From contig CM019063.1 in assembly GCA_009667805.1 (NCBI GenBank), forward strand, positions 405,424,959 to 405,488,958: 64,000 nt of DNA, written 5' to 3'. Position 1 is the first letter of the stretch. Every line of letters starts with the position of its first letter. A model generated the notes under the pieces. It saw only the letters and a program-made list of their open reading frames with translations. It was not told where the DNA came from and did not search any database. Position numbers and translations under genes: made by a program. Source of the stretch: Leptobrachium leishanense (taxonomy: Eukaryota > Chordata > Amphibia > Anura > Megophryidae). This document shows positions 11,100 to 21,891 of the stretch, one piece after another.

Positions 11100-12010
11100 C
11101 TCTCCCCAGTGCAGGCTTTTGGGGATGTGACACAGGCCGAGGCGTAGCGGATTCAGGCTCAGCCTGGGTGAAAGGGCTTCTTCCCATGGAGGCTCAGGGC
11201 AGAGCATGGCCCAGGCCCGGCAGGACACACGGCTTCTGGCAGTCACTAGAATGGGACGCTTGTTCATGTGAGGAAGCACGGAGTGCCGGTTGCGCGGTTC
11301 CCCTGCCCCCTCCATGCCATTGCCAGGCCGGGCTGCTCCCCAGCAGCTCACAGAGCAGGCCCCGCATTCCCTGAGGGTGCCCCATGCCAACTACTGGGGG
11401 AGCGCGGGCTGCCAGGCGAGCCCTAACCGGCCCCGCCGCCCCAAAACTACCCAAAGTAACCCCAAAACAGCACCGAAGCACCCCATCCCGAGGCATACAC
11501 CTCCGCGGCGGTCTGAGGGGCCCGGCGCAGTGGTGGGGTCAACAGCCCGGCGTGTAGAGATCGGGGGGGGGGGGCTCGCTGAGTGAGGGAGCGGGGAGAC
11601 ATGGCGGCTTTACCTGGATGTGCGGGAGGCCCTGTGAGCGGGCACGGTTAGGCAGAGGGCGGCTGGGTAACAATGTAAGCAGAGGCTCGCATGCCTCGCA
11701 GCAGCCCGGGATGTGAGGCTCCCTCCTCCTTGTCGTCTTCCTCCTCCTCTCTCCCCGGCTGCCTGGATTGATCTGGTCTCACTGGCGTCAGGGAGTCGGA
11801 GCCGCCCCGCTGCCAATACACAACACACACACACCCCGGCCAGGGACCGTCTGCAAAGCGCGTTCCCCGGCGCAGCCACACAGCGCACGCACGCGAGGCT
11901 CGGGGGGCGTCTGGGAAAAAAAAGAGAGGGGAGGGGGGGCACACACGCAGCACTTTTATACACAAAAACGGCGGAGCAGAGCGAAACATGGAGCCTGACA
12001 CGGGCTAGAC
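11100..12010. promoter_or_regulatory. CpG-rich island, probable host promoter / first exon
   Basis: Base composition changes sharply here. The block is GC-rich and dense in CG dinucleotides (for example GCGCACGCACGCGAGG near 11881), while the rest of the window is AT-rich or repeat-derived. No TE ends are visible. Such islands in vertebrates usually mark promoters. On the minus strand a string CATCCAG|GTAAAG (donor at 11612-11613) could end an untranslated first exon lying at about 11614-12000. On the plus strand GACATGGCGGC (11599-11609) is a possible start context. I cannot name the gene, and no downstream exon is recognisable in the window. Confidence 0.5.
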
Positions 12011-12439
12011 ACATGTTACACGGGCCCTCACGGCCTCTCCTTGACCTGACTACTCCAAGAGTCCCCTGTCTTTACTACTGTTATGCAACTTCACAAAGGC
12101 TACACACCACCTCATGCTTACATTGGAAATGCTGGGAAGTTGGAGTTTTGGGTGATTTACATGTTTTTCTTATACTGCATATACATTATTATACTATATA
12201 TACTTTTTTTCTTACATATACTCTGTCATTTTTATTTTTATTTTTTTTTAAATAAACTGGAGGTTTTTTTCCAGAAATTGTCCAGGGCGCAGCACACTTT
12301 GGGAAAAAATACATATTTTTTTTCTTTATCCCAAAGTTTTCCATCCTATGGGTACAATTTCTAGAAAAAAAATTGTTTTGTGAAAAACACAAGTAACTGT
12401 AAATATTTCCACTGATGTGGTCAGACTGAAAATATGGCA

Positions 12440-12505
12440 CCCAGGACATACTTGAAAACGAGAGAAATCTCAATGTATCCTTCCTGGTAAAATCCTTTAT
12501 AAATA
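12440..12505 (+). repeat. L2/SINE tail fragment
   Basis: CACCCAGGACATACTTGAAA, then GAGAAATCTCAATGTATCC, then TTCCTGGTAAAATCC. This matches the tail of the SINE at 9126-9790 read on its minus strand. Only the 3' end is present. The interval 12011-12439 before it is AT-rich and I recognise nothing there. Confidence 0.6.
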
Positions 12506-12642
12506 AATAGCTATACATGAGGTAGAAACATAGAAAATGTTGGCAGATAAGAACCTTTCAGCCCATCTAGTCTGCCCAATTACATGGATACTTTACCTGG
12601 ATTTATCTTTTGTTTAGGATAGCCTTATGCCTAGCCCATAAA

Positions 12643-13235
12643 AAGGACAAAAGGTGTCATCTGCGCTCGTTTCTATGTGTTCCATGTACAACAAAACTGA
12701 GGTTTTTGTTTGTTTCAATGGCCATTGCAACGTAAGCCCACTCGCCACTTCACGACACCTCTTTACAGAGTGAGTACCTAACAATTGTAACCAAAAGGCC
12801 GCTCTACTGAGCAGCTCCAAGCCCCTCCAGCTGCTTTTCAGCCAAGGAGAGGCAGAGATGGTGGGTTTTATTTATACACGCACCAAACACTTCCCATTTG
12901 GGATTAAAAACAAAAACATGGAAAGAGGAACAGCTGCAGAACGACGGACTGGTGTTACAAGCATGATATACATAAATACAGAAAAAATGGCGTTGCGCCC
13001 TTTTGGTACATGTTAGGTACTCACTCTGTAAAGAGGTGCCGTGAAGTGGCGAGTGAGCTTACGTTGCAATGGCCATTGAAACAAACAAAAACCTCAGTTT
13101 TGTTGTACATGGAACACATAGAAACGAGCGCAGATGACACCTTTTTTCCTTGTTATGTTTTATACATTAACTGGGCTGTTACTCCTGGCAGTTGCTGCCG
13201 CTCCGGTGATTATGGGCGCGATGCCATTTTTTCTG
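12643..13235. mobile_element. Insertion with long inverted repeats inside the CR1
   Basis: The CR1 sequence breaks after TATGCCTAGCCCA and resumes at TATGCCTATCCCATG, an imperfect direct repeat of about 13 bp. Between them are arms of about 130 bp (12648-12780 and 13012-13144), which include GGTGTCATCTGCGCTCG and its complement and mirror each other closely. A smaller inverted pair (around 12970 and 13220, ATAAATACAGAAAAAATGG) is also present. The class is uncertain. It may be a foldback or a retrotransposed hairpin. Confidence 0.5.
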
Positions 13236-13602
13236 TATTTATGCCTATCCCATGCCTGCTTAAATTCATTTACTGTTTTGGCCTCTACCACTTCAACTGG
13301 AAGGCTGTTCCATGTATCCACCACCCTCTCAGTAAAATAATGCTTCCTGATGTTACTTTTAAACCTTTGCCCTCTTAATCTAAGACCATGTCCTCTAGTT
13401 TTGCTACTTTGTTTCAGTTTAAATATACTCCCTTCCTCTACTTGTGGATTCCCTTTACGTATTTAAATGTTTCTATCATAATCTCCTCTGTCTCGTCTTT
13501 TTTCCAAGCTGTACATGTTAAGATCATTAAGCCTTTCCTGGTAACTTTTCTCCTTCAAGCCGTACACCATTTTAGTAGCTTCTCTGAACTCTCTCTAAGG
13601 TG

Positions 13603-14110
13603 TGTAACAGGGTCCTGGGCCCTGTTTATTCTAACCATGTCCTGGACCATGTTTTTGTGAGCCAGAGGCTCCAGAGGGCAGTATATCCCTGGTAGGAAGG
13701 GTTAACACCCTTCCAGCTAGCACACCTGTAGGCGTTTCCTCTTGGGTCTTCTTAGCAGGACTGAGAGGGGAGGATCTCTCTCTCAGTAGCAATCCACCCT
13801 GGGAGAGAGAGGTGTAACTTCGCTGTACTCTGCAGGAAAGAGACTGGTGAGAATCTCTCATGCGTGATTTACTTTGTTTGTTTTGTACTGGGCCCGGGTA
13901 GCTGGCCCAGTAACCGGTAGTAAGGGCACTACGGAAAAGAGGTAGGCTCCTGACAGGAGTAGGCCGATTGTTTTGTTTAGTTTTTTTGTTTGTGCATAAA
14001 AGGGGAAGCCTCCCCAACTGCTGAAAAAGACTGTGTTCTGCTTTATAATAAAAGTACACCTGAGCCGCAATCTCCTGCTGTCCGGGCCATATTTTGAGCA
14101 ACCTACCACA
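13603..14110 (+). repeat. 5' LTR of the Gmr1-type element
   Basis: It begins TGTAACAGGGTCC and ends CAACCTACCACA (TG...CA). It carries a poly-A-signal-like AATAAAA near 14047. Against the right LTR I find no substitutions, only three indels in G, C and T runs. Confidence 0.9.
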
Positions 14111-14112
14111 AG

Positions 14113-14132
14113 TGGTGGCAGCGGTGGGATTC
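14113..14132 (+). other. Primer-binding site, tRNA-Leu
   Basis: TGGTGGCAGCGGTGGGATTC lies two bases after the LTR. It is complementary to the 3' end (with CCA) of a vertebrate tRNA-Leu of the type ending CCGCTGCCA. The same primer site is used by the elements at 35896-45859 and 57452-60848. Confidence 0.85.
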
Positions 14133-14190
14133 TCTCATTCGTACCGGCTCCGCTGTTACAATAGCCTTAAAGGTACAGGACCCGCAGAAA

Positions 14191-14640
14191 ATGGAGGACG
14201 TCGTGAAGGCCCTGGTCCAAGCCACGGCGGTGCAGCAGGAAACAAGCAGGCAAGCTTTAGCAGCACAGCAGGAGTGCAATAGACTGTTGGCCCAGCAAAT
14301 TGGGGCCTGGCGGAGACACAAAAAATGGAGCATGCCCTGCTTAAGAATGTCCTGGAAAACGTTACTTCCCAGACAGTTCCTGCACTAGAAAAAGGTAATG
14401 GCACGATCCGGGCAAGCAACTGTCTGCAGAAGATGACTGCAGAGGATGATGTGGAAAGCTATCTACTGGCGTTTGAGAGAACTGCTACTCGTGAAGCCTG
14501 GCCTCCAACACAGTGGGCAGGGATCATCGCTCCTTTCCTCGTGGGGAAGCACAAAAAGCCTACTACGACCTGGAAGAGGAAGCGGCTGCCGACTACCCAC
14601 AACTAAAGGCAGAAATTTTGGCCAGGTTGGAGTGACGGCG
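14191..14640 (+). pseudogene. gag: Gmr1-type gag, 5' part (frameshifted)
   Basis: Translation starts at the ATG at 14191 (MEDVVKALVQAT..., Q/A-rich helical start). It continues through three frames: shifts occur near 14310, 14540 and 14635, after which the frame joins the long ORF at about 14627. The middle segment resembles the Gypsy gag core ([20 protein letters not shown], then an [20 protein letters not shown] helix). The protein would be the structural capsid polyprotein of the retrotransposon particle. Each break is a single-base shift, so either recent decay or base-calling errors could explain them. Confidence 0.65.
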
Positions 14641-16404
14641 ACTGTGAGAGCCCAACGCTTCTATAAATGGCGATTTAAAGAAGGTCTGGCCCCCAGATCC
14701 CAGATGTTTGACTTGATCCATCTGGCCCGGAAATGGCTCAAACCGGAGAACCAAAGCCCTGCACAAATGCTGGAAACTCTGGTGCTTGACCGGTACCTGA
14801 GAGAACTTCCCCGTGGCCTGCGTGAATGGGTCAGTCAGGGAAACCCCACTACCTATGATGGCATGATAGCCCACGTCGAACGTTATCTGTCTGCAAAAGA
14901 CTTGGAGAAATGTTCAATGCCGTACAGCTTGCTCCCGAGACCAAGAAACCGCCGGAATGAGCCTGAAGCGGAGTCTGGAGGGGGAGCGCGCCGACAGAAA
15001 ATGGACTCTAGGGACCAAGTGTCTGTGAGAGAGGATCGCTTTGGGGGAAATTCCATAGTTTGCTTCGAGTGTGGCGGGAAAGGACATGTCAGGGCAATCT
15101 GCCCTAACCGCGCAGAACCAATGCAATGTGGACTGGGGGAAAATCCCCTAAACTTTTGTGGACTGATATCGGGCATGGTGGAAGGCTCAAACGCCTTTAG
15201 AATGACGGTGCAACTGAACAGCCAAGATACAGGGGCATTAGTCGACTCAGGCAGTGCCTTAACCTTGGTCGCAGGTGGTTTGGTCAAACCCAATCATGTA
15301 CAAAACCATAAAACCATGGGGGTACTTTGTGTTCATGGGTGCACGGTACGGTACCCTACTGCCCCTATAGAGGTTGTTGTGCAGGGCAGACTGATTAAAA
15401 TGTCAGCGGTAGTGGTAAAGCGGTTACCCTATCCCCTAATTATAGGCAGGAACTTTCCTGGCTTCCACACCCTGTTACAGTCACCGGGAACACCGAAAAA
15501 AGCCGACCCTGAAGTTGAACAAGGGGATGGTGATATCCTTAAGATGTTTCCCTTTACTGATCCCGATCTGTATGTGGACAACCCGAAAATAGGTAAAACC
15601 AGACGAGCATGCCGGGAGAGCAAACAGCGGTTTAATAGAGCTGTAAATGAGGTATTCTTGAATGAACGTGGAAAGCGAAACAGTAAAGGTGTAGCCACCC
15701 AATGTACCGAAGACGATATAGAGGTTGGACAAAGGGTGCATGACCTCGAGTCAGACGTTGAGACAGAGGTGGAGGACCCAATACCCTTGGATCTTTCCAG
15801 TAGTAGCTTTGGGAGAGACCAAGCAAACGATCCACTGTTGCAGGTCGCTAGAAGCAGGGTAGTAGAGGTGAATGGGGTGACTGTGCAGGGTAGCACCAAA
15901 GGTACCTACCCGTATTTCCTCCTTAAGAACGATCTCCTTTATAGGGTAACTTCAGATGAAGGCCAAGAGATTGAGCAGCTGGTTGTTCCTTCCTCGTATA
16001 CTCGGAAGGTGCTTAATTTTTCCCACTCTCACCTCCTGGGGGGACACTTGGGGGTAGACAAGACTCAGGAAAGGGTGCTCAGAAGGTTCTTTTGGCCCGG
16101 AGTATATGAGGAGATTAAAAGGTACTGCGCTTCTTGCCCGGAATGTCAATTGTCATCCCCGAAACCCAGGTTAAGGGCCCCACTCATACCTCTCCCTGTT
16201 ATCGATGTGCCCTTTGAGAGGATTGGCATGGACCTGGTAGGTCCGCTGGACAAAACTTCTCGGGGGCACCAATATATTCTGGTACTCCTGGATTACGCCA
16301 CCAGATATCCTGAGGCCATTCCCTTGCGCAAGGCCAACGCCAAAACCATAGCGAAGGAGTTGATTCAGGTATTCTCGCGAGTTGGCATACCCAGGAAATC
16401 CTGA
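14446..16404 (+). CDS. pol: Gag C-terminus - zinc knuckle - protease - integrase N-terminus
   Basis: The ORF is 652 residues; about the first 60 are out of frame, and real homology starts near residue 62. Residues 62-150 are the gag capsid C-terminal part. A CCHC knuckle is at C206, C209, H214 and C219. The aspartic protease has DSG at 267-269 and a later IIGRNF stretch (332-337). After a linker, the integrase HHCC zinc domain is at H527, H534, C564 and C567, followed by the core starting with D596 in GMDLVGP. The frame ends just before the second catalytic Asp because of a one-base shift near 16400. The order protease-integrase, with RT following in the next ORF, identifies the Gmr1 layout. 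The ATG used is simply the first in frame. Confidence 0.85.
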   Translation: MMWKAIYWRLRELLLVKPGLQHSGQGSSLLSSWGSTKSLLRPGRGSGCRLPTTKGRNFGQVGVTATVRAQRFYKWRFKEGLAPRSQMFDLIHLARKWLKPENQSPAQMLETLVLDRYLRELPRGLREWVSQGNPTTYDGMIAHVERYLSAKDLEKCSMPYSLLPRPRNRRNEPEAESGGGARRQKMDSRDQVSVREDRFGGNSIVCFECGGKGHVRAICPNRAEPMQCGLGENPLNFCGLISGMVEGSNAFRMTVQLNSQDTGALVDSGSALTLVAGGLVKPNHVQNHKTMGVLCVHGCTVRYPTAPIEVVVQGRLIKMSAVVVKRLPYPLIIGRNFPGFHTLLQSPGTPKKADPEVEQGDGDILKMFPFTDPDLYVDNPKIGKTRRACRESKQRFNRAVNEVFLNERGKRNSKGVATQCTEDDIEVGQRVHDLESDVETEVEDPIPLDLSSSSFGRDQANDPLLQVARSRVVEVNGVTVQGSTKGTYPYFLLKNDLLYRVTSDEGQEIEQLVVPSSYTRKVLNFSHSHLLGGHLGVDKTQERVLRRFFWPGVYEEIKRYCASCPECQLSSPKPRLRAPLIPLPVIDVPFERIGMDLVGPLDKTSRGHQYILVLLDYATRYPEAIPLRKANAKTIAKELIQVFSRVGIPRKS

Positions 16405-18640
16405 CCGATCAAGGGACGCCGTTTGTCTCCCGGTGATGAAAGAGTTGTGTCAGTTGCTTAACATTCACCCTTTGCGAACCTCAGTCTACCACCCACAGAC
16501 AGACGGGCTGGTGGAGCGATTCAATCGTACCCTGAAGGGGATGTTAAAAAAGGTAGTCAGTCGAGATGGGAAAGACTGGGACCTGCTGCTTCCGTATTTG
16601 CTATTTGCGGTCCGTGAAATTCCCCAAAGTTCAACGGGCTTCTCCCCGTTTGAACTTTTGTATGGGAGGCACCCCCGAGGCATACTAGATGTGCTGAAAG
16701 AGACTTGGGAGGAACAAGGTGTCCCCGGGGTCAGTACTGTACAGCACGTGGAACAAATCCAGGAGCGTATATCCCGGATTGTTCCCCTCGTTCGCCACCA
16801 CATGGAACTGGCTCAGAGTACCCAGAAGCTCCACTATGACCAGAGGGCCGTGGTGAGAGAATTCAAAGCTGGTGACAGGATAATGGTTCTAGTCCCCACT
16901 GCCGAAAGTAAGCTTCTAGCACGTTGGCAGGGACCCTATGAAGTGTTGGATAAGATAAGCCCAGTGAATTATAGGGTCAGTCAACCTGAACGCCGTAAGA
17001 AAACGGCTGTGTTTCATATCAACCTCCTTAAACCCTGGCAGGATAGAGAGGCCTGTACTGTCGCTGTGGGCGATGCGGATTCCCTGTCCACTGGACAGTC
17101 TGTTCCAATTTCCCCTGAGTTAACACCCAAGCAAACAGAGGAGGCTATACAGCTGGTCGAGAGGAATGAAGACGTCTTCTCAGCAACACCGGGTAGGACC
17201 CAAGAAATTGCCCATGATATCGTTACAGAACATGGGGTCACTGTAAGGGTAAAACCGTACCGGATACCTGAGGCAAAAAGGGACGCTGTGAGGGCGGAAG
17301 TAAGAAAAATGCTTGAATTAGGGGTAATAGAAGAATCCCAGAGCAACTGGTCTAGCCCGATCGTCCTAGTACCTAAGCCTGATGGGTCTATCAGGTTCTG
17401 TAATGATTTCAGAAAGCTGAACGAGGTATCTAAATTTGATGCATACCCCATGCCTCGGGTGGACGAGTTGGTGGAGAGGCTAGCGAAAGCCAGATACCTC
17501 TCTCTCCTAGACCTGACGAAGGGGTATTGGCAGATACCTTTATCCAAGGAAGCGAGAGAGAAAACTGCATTTGCGACACCTGATGGGCTGTTTCATTATA
17601 GGATAATGCCTTTTGGCCTCCATGGAGCCCCAGCAACCTTTCAGAGGTTGATGGATAAGCTGCTTAGACCTCATGCCACATATGCCGCCGCGTATCTGGA
17701 TGACGTCATCATCCACAGTTCCGACTGGGAAACGCATCTGATGAAATTGCAGGCAGTTTTGGACACATTTAGAAGAGCTGGGCTGACAGCAAATCCCCCT
17801 AAATGCACTATTGGTATGACTGAAGCCAGGTATTTAGGTTATGTGGTCGGTAGGGGAGTGGTAAAGCCCCAACTTAACAAAATAGGTGCCATACAACACT
17901 GGCCCAGGCCTCTGAGAAAGAAGCAGGTGAGAGCCTTTTTAGGGATCGTGGGCTATTACCGAAGGTTTATCCCCCATTTTGCCACAAGGGCTGCTCCCCT
18001 CACTGATCTTACGCGAGCGAAGAGTCCAGACATGGTACGCTGGGACAGCAAGGCGGAGGAATCTTTTGTTGACCTAAGGGAGGCTCTATGTACTCAGCCT
18101 GTGCTCATAGCGCCAGACTTTACCAAAGAGTTTTTCCTCCAGACTGATGCCTCTGCGGTTGGGTTGGGTGCTGTGCTGTCCCAGTTTGTTGACGATGAGG
18201 AGCACCCCGTTCTTTATCTGAGCAGGAAGCTGTTGCCCAGGGAGCAGCGCTATGCCACGATAGAAAAGGAGTGCTTGGCGATAAAGTGGGCTGTGGAAGC
18301 CTTACGGTATCATTTGTTGGGCAGGCGTTTCACCCTTGTCACTGACCATGCCCCGTTAAAGTGGATGCATACCAACCGGGACCGGAACTCGAGAATCACA
18401 AGGTGGTTTTTATCCTTGCAGCCGTTTAGTTTTGTGGTGAGACACCGTGCAGGTCTCCTTCATGGCAATGCCGATGCTTTGTCTAGGGCTCACGGCCTTA
18501 CGGCGGAGGCCGCTTCCCACTCCTGTGTTAAGCTGGGGGGTGGGATGTGTAACAGGGTCCTGGGCCCTGTTTATTCTAACCATGTCCTGGACCATGTTTT
18601 TGTGAGCCAGAGGCTCCAGAGGGCAGTATATCCCTGGTAG
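16382..18640 (+). CDS. pol: Integrase C-terminus - reverse transcriptase - RNase H
   Basis: The ORF is 752 residues; the first 17 or so are out of frame. The integrase core continues with YHPQTDG (36-42) and catalytic E45, then a GPY-like C-terminal domain (residues 165-220, RWQGPYEVLD at 181-190). The RT follows, with VPKPDGSIRFC (330-340), D377 in LLDLTKGYWQ and the YLDD box at 438-441. The RNase H has D589, E630, D655 and D698. The stretch holding the second integrase Asp (about 16403-16435) lies in a third frame, so two one-base shifts flank it. RT and RNase H look intact. The ORF runs into the right LTR, where the stop lies. Confidence 0.9.
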   Translation: MAYPGNPDRSRDAVCLPVMKELCQLLNIHPLRTSVYHPQTDGLVERFNRTLKGMLKKVVSRDGKDWDLLLPYLLFAVREIPQSSTGFSPFELLYGRHPRGILDVLKETWEEQGVPGVSTVQHVEQIQERISRIVPLVRHHMELAQSTQKLHYDQRAVVREFKAGDRIMVLVPTAESKLLARWQGPYEVLDKISPVNYRVSQPERRKKTAVFHINLLKPWQDREACTVAVGDADSLSTGQSVPISPELTPKQTEEAIQLVERNEDVFSATPGRTQEIAHDIVTEHGVTVRVKPYRIPEAKRDAVRAEVRKMLELGVIEESQSNWSSPIVLVPKPDGSIRFCNDFRKLNEVSKFDAYPMPRVDELVERLAKARYLSLLDLTKGYWQIPLSKEAREKTAFATPDGLFHYRIMPFGLHGAPATFQRLMDKLLRPHATYAAAYLDDVIIHSSDWETHLMKLQAVLDTFRRAGLTANPPKCTIGMTEARYLGYVVGRGVVKPQLNKIGAIQHWPRPLRKKQVRAFLGIVGYYRRFIPHFATRAAPLTDLTRAKSPDMVRWDSKAEESFVDLREALCTQPVLIAPDFTKEFFLQTDASAVGLGAVLSQFVDDEEHPVLYLSRKLLPREQRYATIEKECLAIKWAVEALRYHLLGRRFTLVTDHAPLKWMHTNRDRNSRITRWFLSLQPFSFVVRHRAGLLHGNADALSRAHGLTAEAASHSCVKLGGGMCNRVLGPVYSNHVLDHVFVSQRLQRAVYPW
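18533..18547 (+). other. Polypurine tract
   Basis: GGGGGGTGGGATG directly precedes the right LTR (TGTAACAG at 18548). This is the usual plus-strand primer position. Confidence 0.7.
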
Positions 18641-19052
18641 GAAGGGTTAACACCCTTCCAGCTAGCACACCTGTAGGCGTTTCCTCTTGGGTCTTCTTAG
18701 CAGGACTGAGAGGGGAGGATCTCTCTCTCAGTAGCAATCCACCCTGGGAGAGAGAGGTGGTAACTTCGCTGTACTCTGCAGGAAAGAGACTGGTGAGAAT
18801 CTCTCATGCGTGATTTACTTTGTTTGTTTTGTACTGGGCCGGGTAGCTGGCCCAGTAACCGGTAGTAAGGGCACTACGGAAAAGAGGTAGGCTCCTGACA
18901 GGAGTAGGCCGATTGTTTTGTTTAGTTTTGTTTGTGCATAAAAGGGGAAGCCTCCCCAACTGCTGAAAAAGACTGTGTTCTGCTTTATAATAAAAGTACA
19001 CCTGAGCCGCAATCTCCTGCTGTCCGGGCCATATTTTGAGCAACCTACCACA
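18548..19052 (+). repeat. 3' LTR of the Gmr1-type element
   Basis: It is 505 bp, TG...CA, followed by GGTG. It aligns with the 508-bp left LTR without substitutions; the differences are a G gained, a C lost and three Ts lost. Confidence 0.9.
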
Positions 19053-20442
19053 GGTGTCTATATCCTTCTGGAGATACGGTCTCCAGTACTGCACACAGTA
19101 CTCCAAGTGAGGTCTCACCAGTGCTCTGTACAGTGGCATGAGCACTTCCCTTTTCCCTACTGCTAATACCTCTCCCTACACAACCAAGCATTCTGCTAGC
19201 ATTTCCTGCTGCTCTATTAAATTGACTACTTACCCTTAGATCCTCTGAAATAATAACCCCTAAACCCTTTCCTCAGATGTTGAGGTTAGGACTGTATCAA
19301 ATATTCTATATTCAGCCCTTGGGTTTTTACGTCCCAGGTGCATTATCTTGCACTTATCCACATTAAAACTCAATTGCCACAGCTCCGACCATTTTTTTAG
19401 TTTACCTAAATCATTTGTCATTTGGCTGATCCCTCCAGGAACGTCAACCCTGTTGCAAATCTTTGTGTCATCAGCAAAAAGACATACTTTTCCATTAATA
19501 CCTTCTGCAATATCACTAATAAAAATATTAAAGAGAATGTTTGTTGTTGCAAAAGATGAAAAAAAGATTCTGTGAGCTCTATCCAGTGAAGAAAAATTCA
19601 ACATGCCCTACTCCAACCCAACCAATATAGATTAGCTCAGAGGGAGGGGGAAGATCCAGGGGGCATTAAAGAAGAAGGGGGTACTACATTTATAGTGTTA
19701 GATTACGGTAGTTGTTTTGAATTTACAGCAAACCTAATTCCAAAAAACAACATCACAGATTTCCAGAAGAGAGAAAAGATTACAAAAAAATGGATAAGAA
19801 TGGAAGAAGAGGGTGTCAGGCAGGAAAAAGAAGAAAGCTTAGAGAATAAAAGCAAGGAGACGGAGGCATCTTTAACATCAGTGGTAAGGAACAGACCAGA
19901 GTACTGAAGAAAGGTCTAAAATTTGAACCTACGAAACAACTTAATAAGTTTGACATGCATGAAGATCTGTAAAGATTTACAAAGAACCTGTTATTAAAGA
20001 ATTACTTTTTGAGGAATCGAGGTATATACACATACGGATCTAATAGAGAAATCTATTTTTTTTCCAAAATCAATGATATCCCTGGAAATGAATATCTTCG
20101 AACAAATGGTGATGATGGAAATCGAACAGATCCCTACTAATAAGAAGCGGTGCAATCTACACAAACTATACAATACGAAATAGAAGCGTCCAGACTCCAG
20201 AATGATGACACAACATTTCAAAAGAACAGATCAGGCCCAACACAAAAGATAAAAGATATCTTCTATGACTATCTGGAAAGGAGATATGTACAAAGAATTA
20301 AAAATAAATAGGAAGTCGAGTAGCTAAAAATTAAATATATAAAAATACCGTTTTTTTTATTTCTTACCAAAAATTTGAATAATCCACCAGGTAGACCAAT
20401 CTTATCGGGTATCAATTCCATTTCCAGCCATGTCCCTAAATA

Positions 20443-21493
20443 TGTATGTAGCGCTCACTCCCGGAGGAGCCGCTGAAATTGAACCTCGGGTCAGTCTCCC
20501 CGCACTAGGGAATAAATATACTCCAGCACCGTTGTGGATTTTATAAATTATATAGTTTACTAGAATAAATGACATATAATGAATAATACGGTGTTCGTAG
20601 ATATATTTACAGTACTTCGTAATGCGGGAAACGCGCAGCGGAAAATAAATACGATGCTTCGTAATTCGAGAGACGCGCAGCGGAAAATAAATACGATGTT
20701 TCGTAATTCGAGAGACGCGCAGCGGAAAATAAACGGAAAATTATCTTTAACCCCTTTCTTGATTGGGGAGTGAGTCCCGCACAGGTTGTGTCCCGGAATG
20801 TAAGTGTGTGTGTGTGTTATGGTACCTGGGTACACTATTCAACTGGCCAGTGAATTGCTTAAGAGGTATCTTCGACTAGTCAAGTTGGGGCCCTGTGGGT
20901 TTTGGAAACAAACAGCAGCGTGCTTTCTTGGTTTTGCAACGGCCTAGAAGGCCTCTCACCCATCCGCCAGATACTTGAGGCTCCGCTGGACCCAGGACGT
21001 CTCTCCGCTCGATGTTGACTGGGCTCTCTCGGCTTCTGGATCCGCTGTCTGGCTTTCTGCTCCTGCCGCGACTTGTCCAGCTTACCGCCTGCTCTCCCAG
21101 TCCGATCGACCTGCGGTACTCCTTACTCGGGGGTCCTCTGGCTTCCTCAATAGCAGCTTGGGTAATCTTGTGGATCACTGGGTCTCCCTTTGGTAAGGCT
21201 GAGTAACCGATCTGCAACTCCGTTGGGCCGCACCTGTGCTCTGGCCTGGACGCTGTTACGTTCTGCAGCACTGTGTCTTGTCTCTCTCACTCCCTGGCGC
21301 GCTCTGCCAGCTCTCTCCACGAGGCTCAGGATGTAAGTCTCTCTGCCCCACCCACTTCCTGTGTCCGTTCCCAAAGCATGCCGGGAAATGTAGTCCCAAT
21401 GTAACATTCAGTGTCTCACATTGCGCTTGTCTCCCTCCGGTGGCCAAAAATAGGTACTGCCACAATAAAGAATTAACCACAGCGCTACATGTA
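20443..21493. mobile_element. Probable solo LTR with 4-bp duplication
   Basis: The unit 20447-21489 (1043 bp) begins TGTAGCGCT and ends AGCGCTACA, with TGTA on both sides (20443-20446 and 21490-21493). Removing it restores a continuous PLE sequence (AAATATGTAGATAGAC). TG...CA ends and a 4-bp duplication suit a solo LTR. A second copy runs in reverse from 62770 to the window end. An ERV LTR end at 35841 has the same terminal AGCGCTACA. A non-autonomous DNA transposon is the alternative. Confidence 0.6.
20612..20740. repeat. Three-copy tandem repeat in the LTR
   Basis: About 42-bp units containing CGTAATTCGAGAGACGCGC and AGCGGAAAATAAATACGATG are repeated three times, the first unit diverged. 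Confidence 0.8.
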
Positions 21494-21603
21494 GATAGAC
21501 TGGAACCCACACGGTATTTACTGGAGAAGTCAGAAATCTTCCTACAAGAACAAGTGGAGTTCATCGTGGAAGGTATCAAATAGATTTTTAAATATATGTT
21601 TAT

Positions 21604-21891
21604 TTGCATATCAATAAAATATTTCAAACCATTGGCAAATTGATAATAGAGAGCAATTTCTTCTGGTTTGGAGGTGAGTTCTATGTACAAAAGAGTGGCA
21701 TGGCTATGGGCACGCATTTTGTCCCTAGTTATGCCAATTTATTTATGGCCTATTGGGAGGTTGAGTGGCTACATGAATGCAAACAAAATCTCGTTTTATA
21801 CAAAAGGTGTATAGACTATATATTAATCATCTGGAAAGGAGGAGCAAAATGCCTGGAAGTTTTTATAGATGTTTTAAACCAAAATGACTGA
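21604..21891 (+). pseudogene. PLE reverse transcriptase fragment
   Basis: A 95-residue open stretch covers the RT palm: FWFGGEFYVQKSGMAMGTHF, then SYANLFMAYWE, and CIDYILIIWKGG, where the usual YIDD box has become IDYI. The normal continuation (FLDLK-like) is found one frame over and across the hAT insertion. It is not functional. Confidence 0.75.

Larger units (their letters stand above)
13599..19056 (+). mobile_element. Gmr1-type Ty3/Gypsy LTR retrotransposon, near full length
   Basis: The LTRs are at 13603-14110 and 18548-19052, with GGTG duplicated outside them (13599-13602 and 19053-19056). The uninterrupted CR1 (48575-48585 region) confirms the empty site. The primer site is complementary to tRNA-Leu and a polypurine stretch precedes the right LTR. 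The coding order is gag, zinc knuckle, protease, integrase, reverse transcriptase, RNase H. Integrase upstream of RT is the Ty1/copia-like order known for the Gmr1 group of Gypsy elements and is reversed relative to most Gypsy elements. The reading frame is broken by several single-base shifts in gag and integrase. LTR identity implies very recent insertion. Confidence 0.9.
12527..19537 (-). mobile_element. CR1-type LINE 3' part, split by two insertions
   Basis: The segments 12527-12642, 13236-13602 and 19053-19537 read on the minus strand as the 3' half of the CR1 LINE that is nearly complete at 46448-49060. They include the reverse-transcriptase region up to the FADD motif area and the AGTACTGTGTGCAGTACTGG stretch. 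The 3' tail contains GGGCAGACTAGATGGGC-type sequence. The element is truncated at its 5' end (plus-strand 19537). It is interrupted by an inverted-repeat insertion (12643-13235) and by the Gmr1-type LTR element (13603-19052). It is non-functional. Confidence 0.75.

Noticed and set aside
11610..12255. Coding ORFs of 117-180 codons in the CpG-rich block
   Set aside because: GC-rich DNA has few stops; the frames overlap on both strands and show no recognisable domain.
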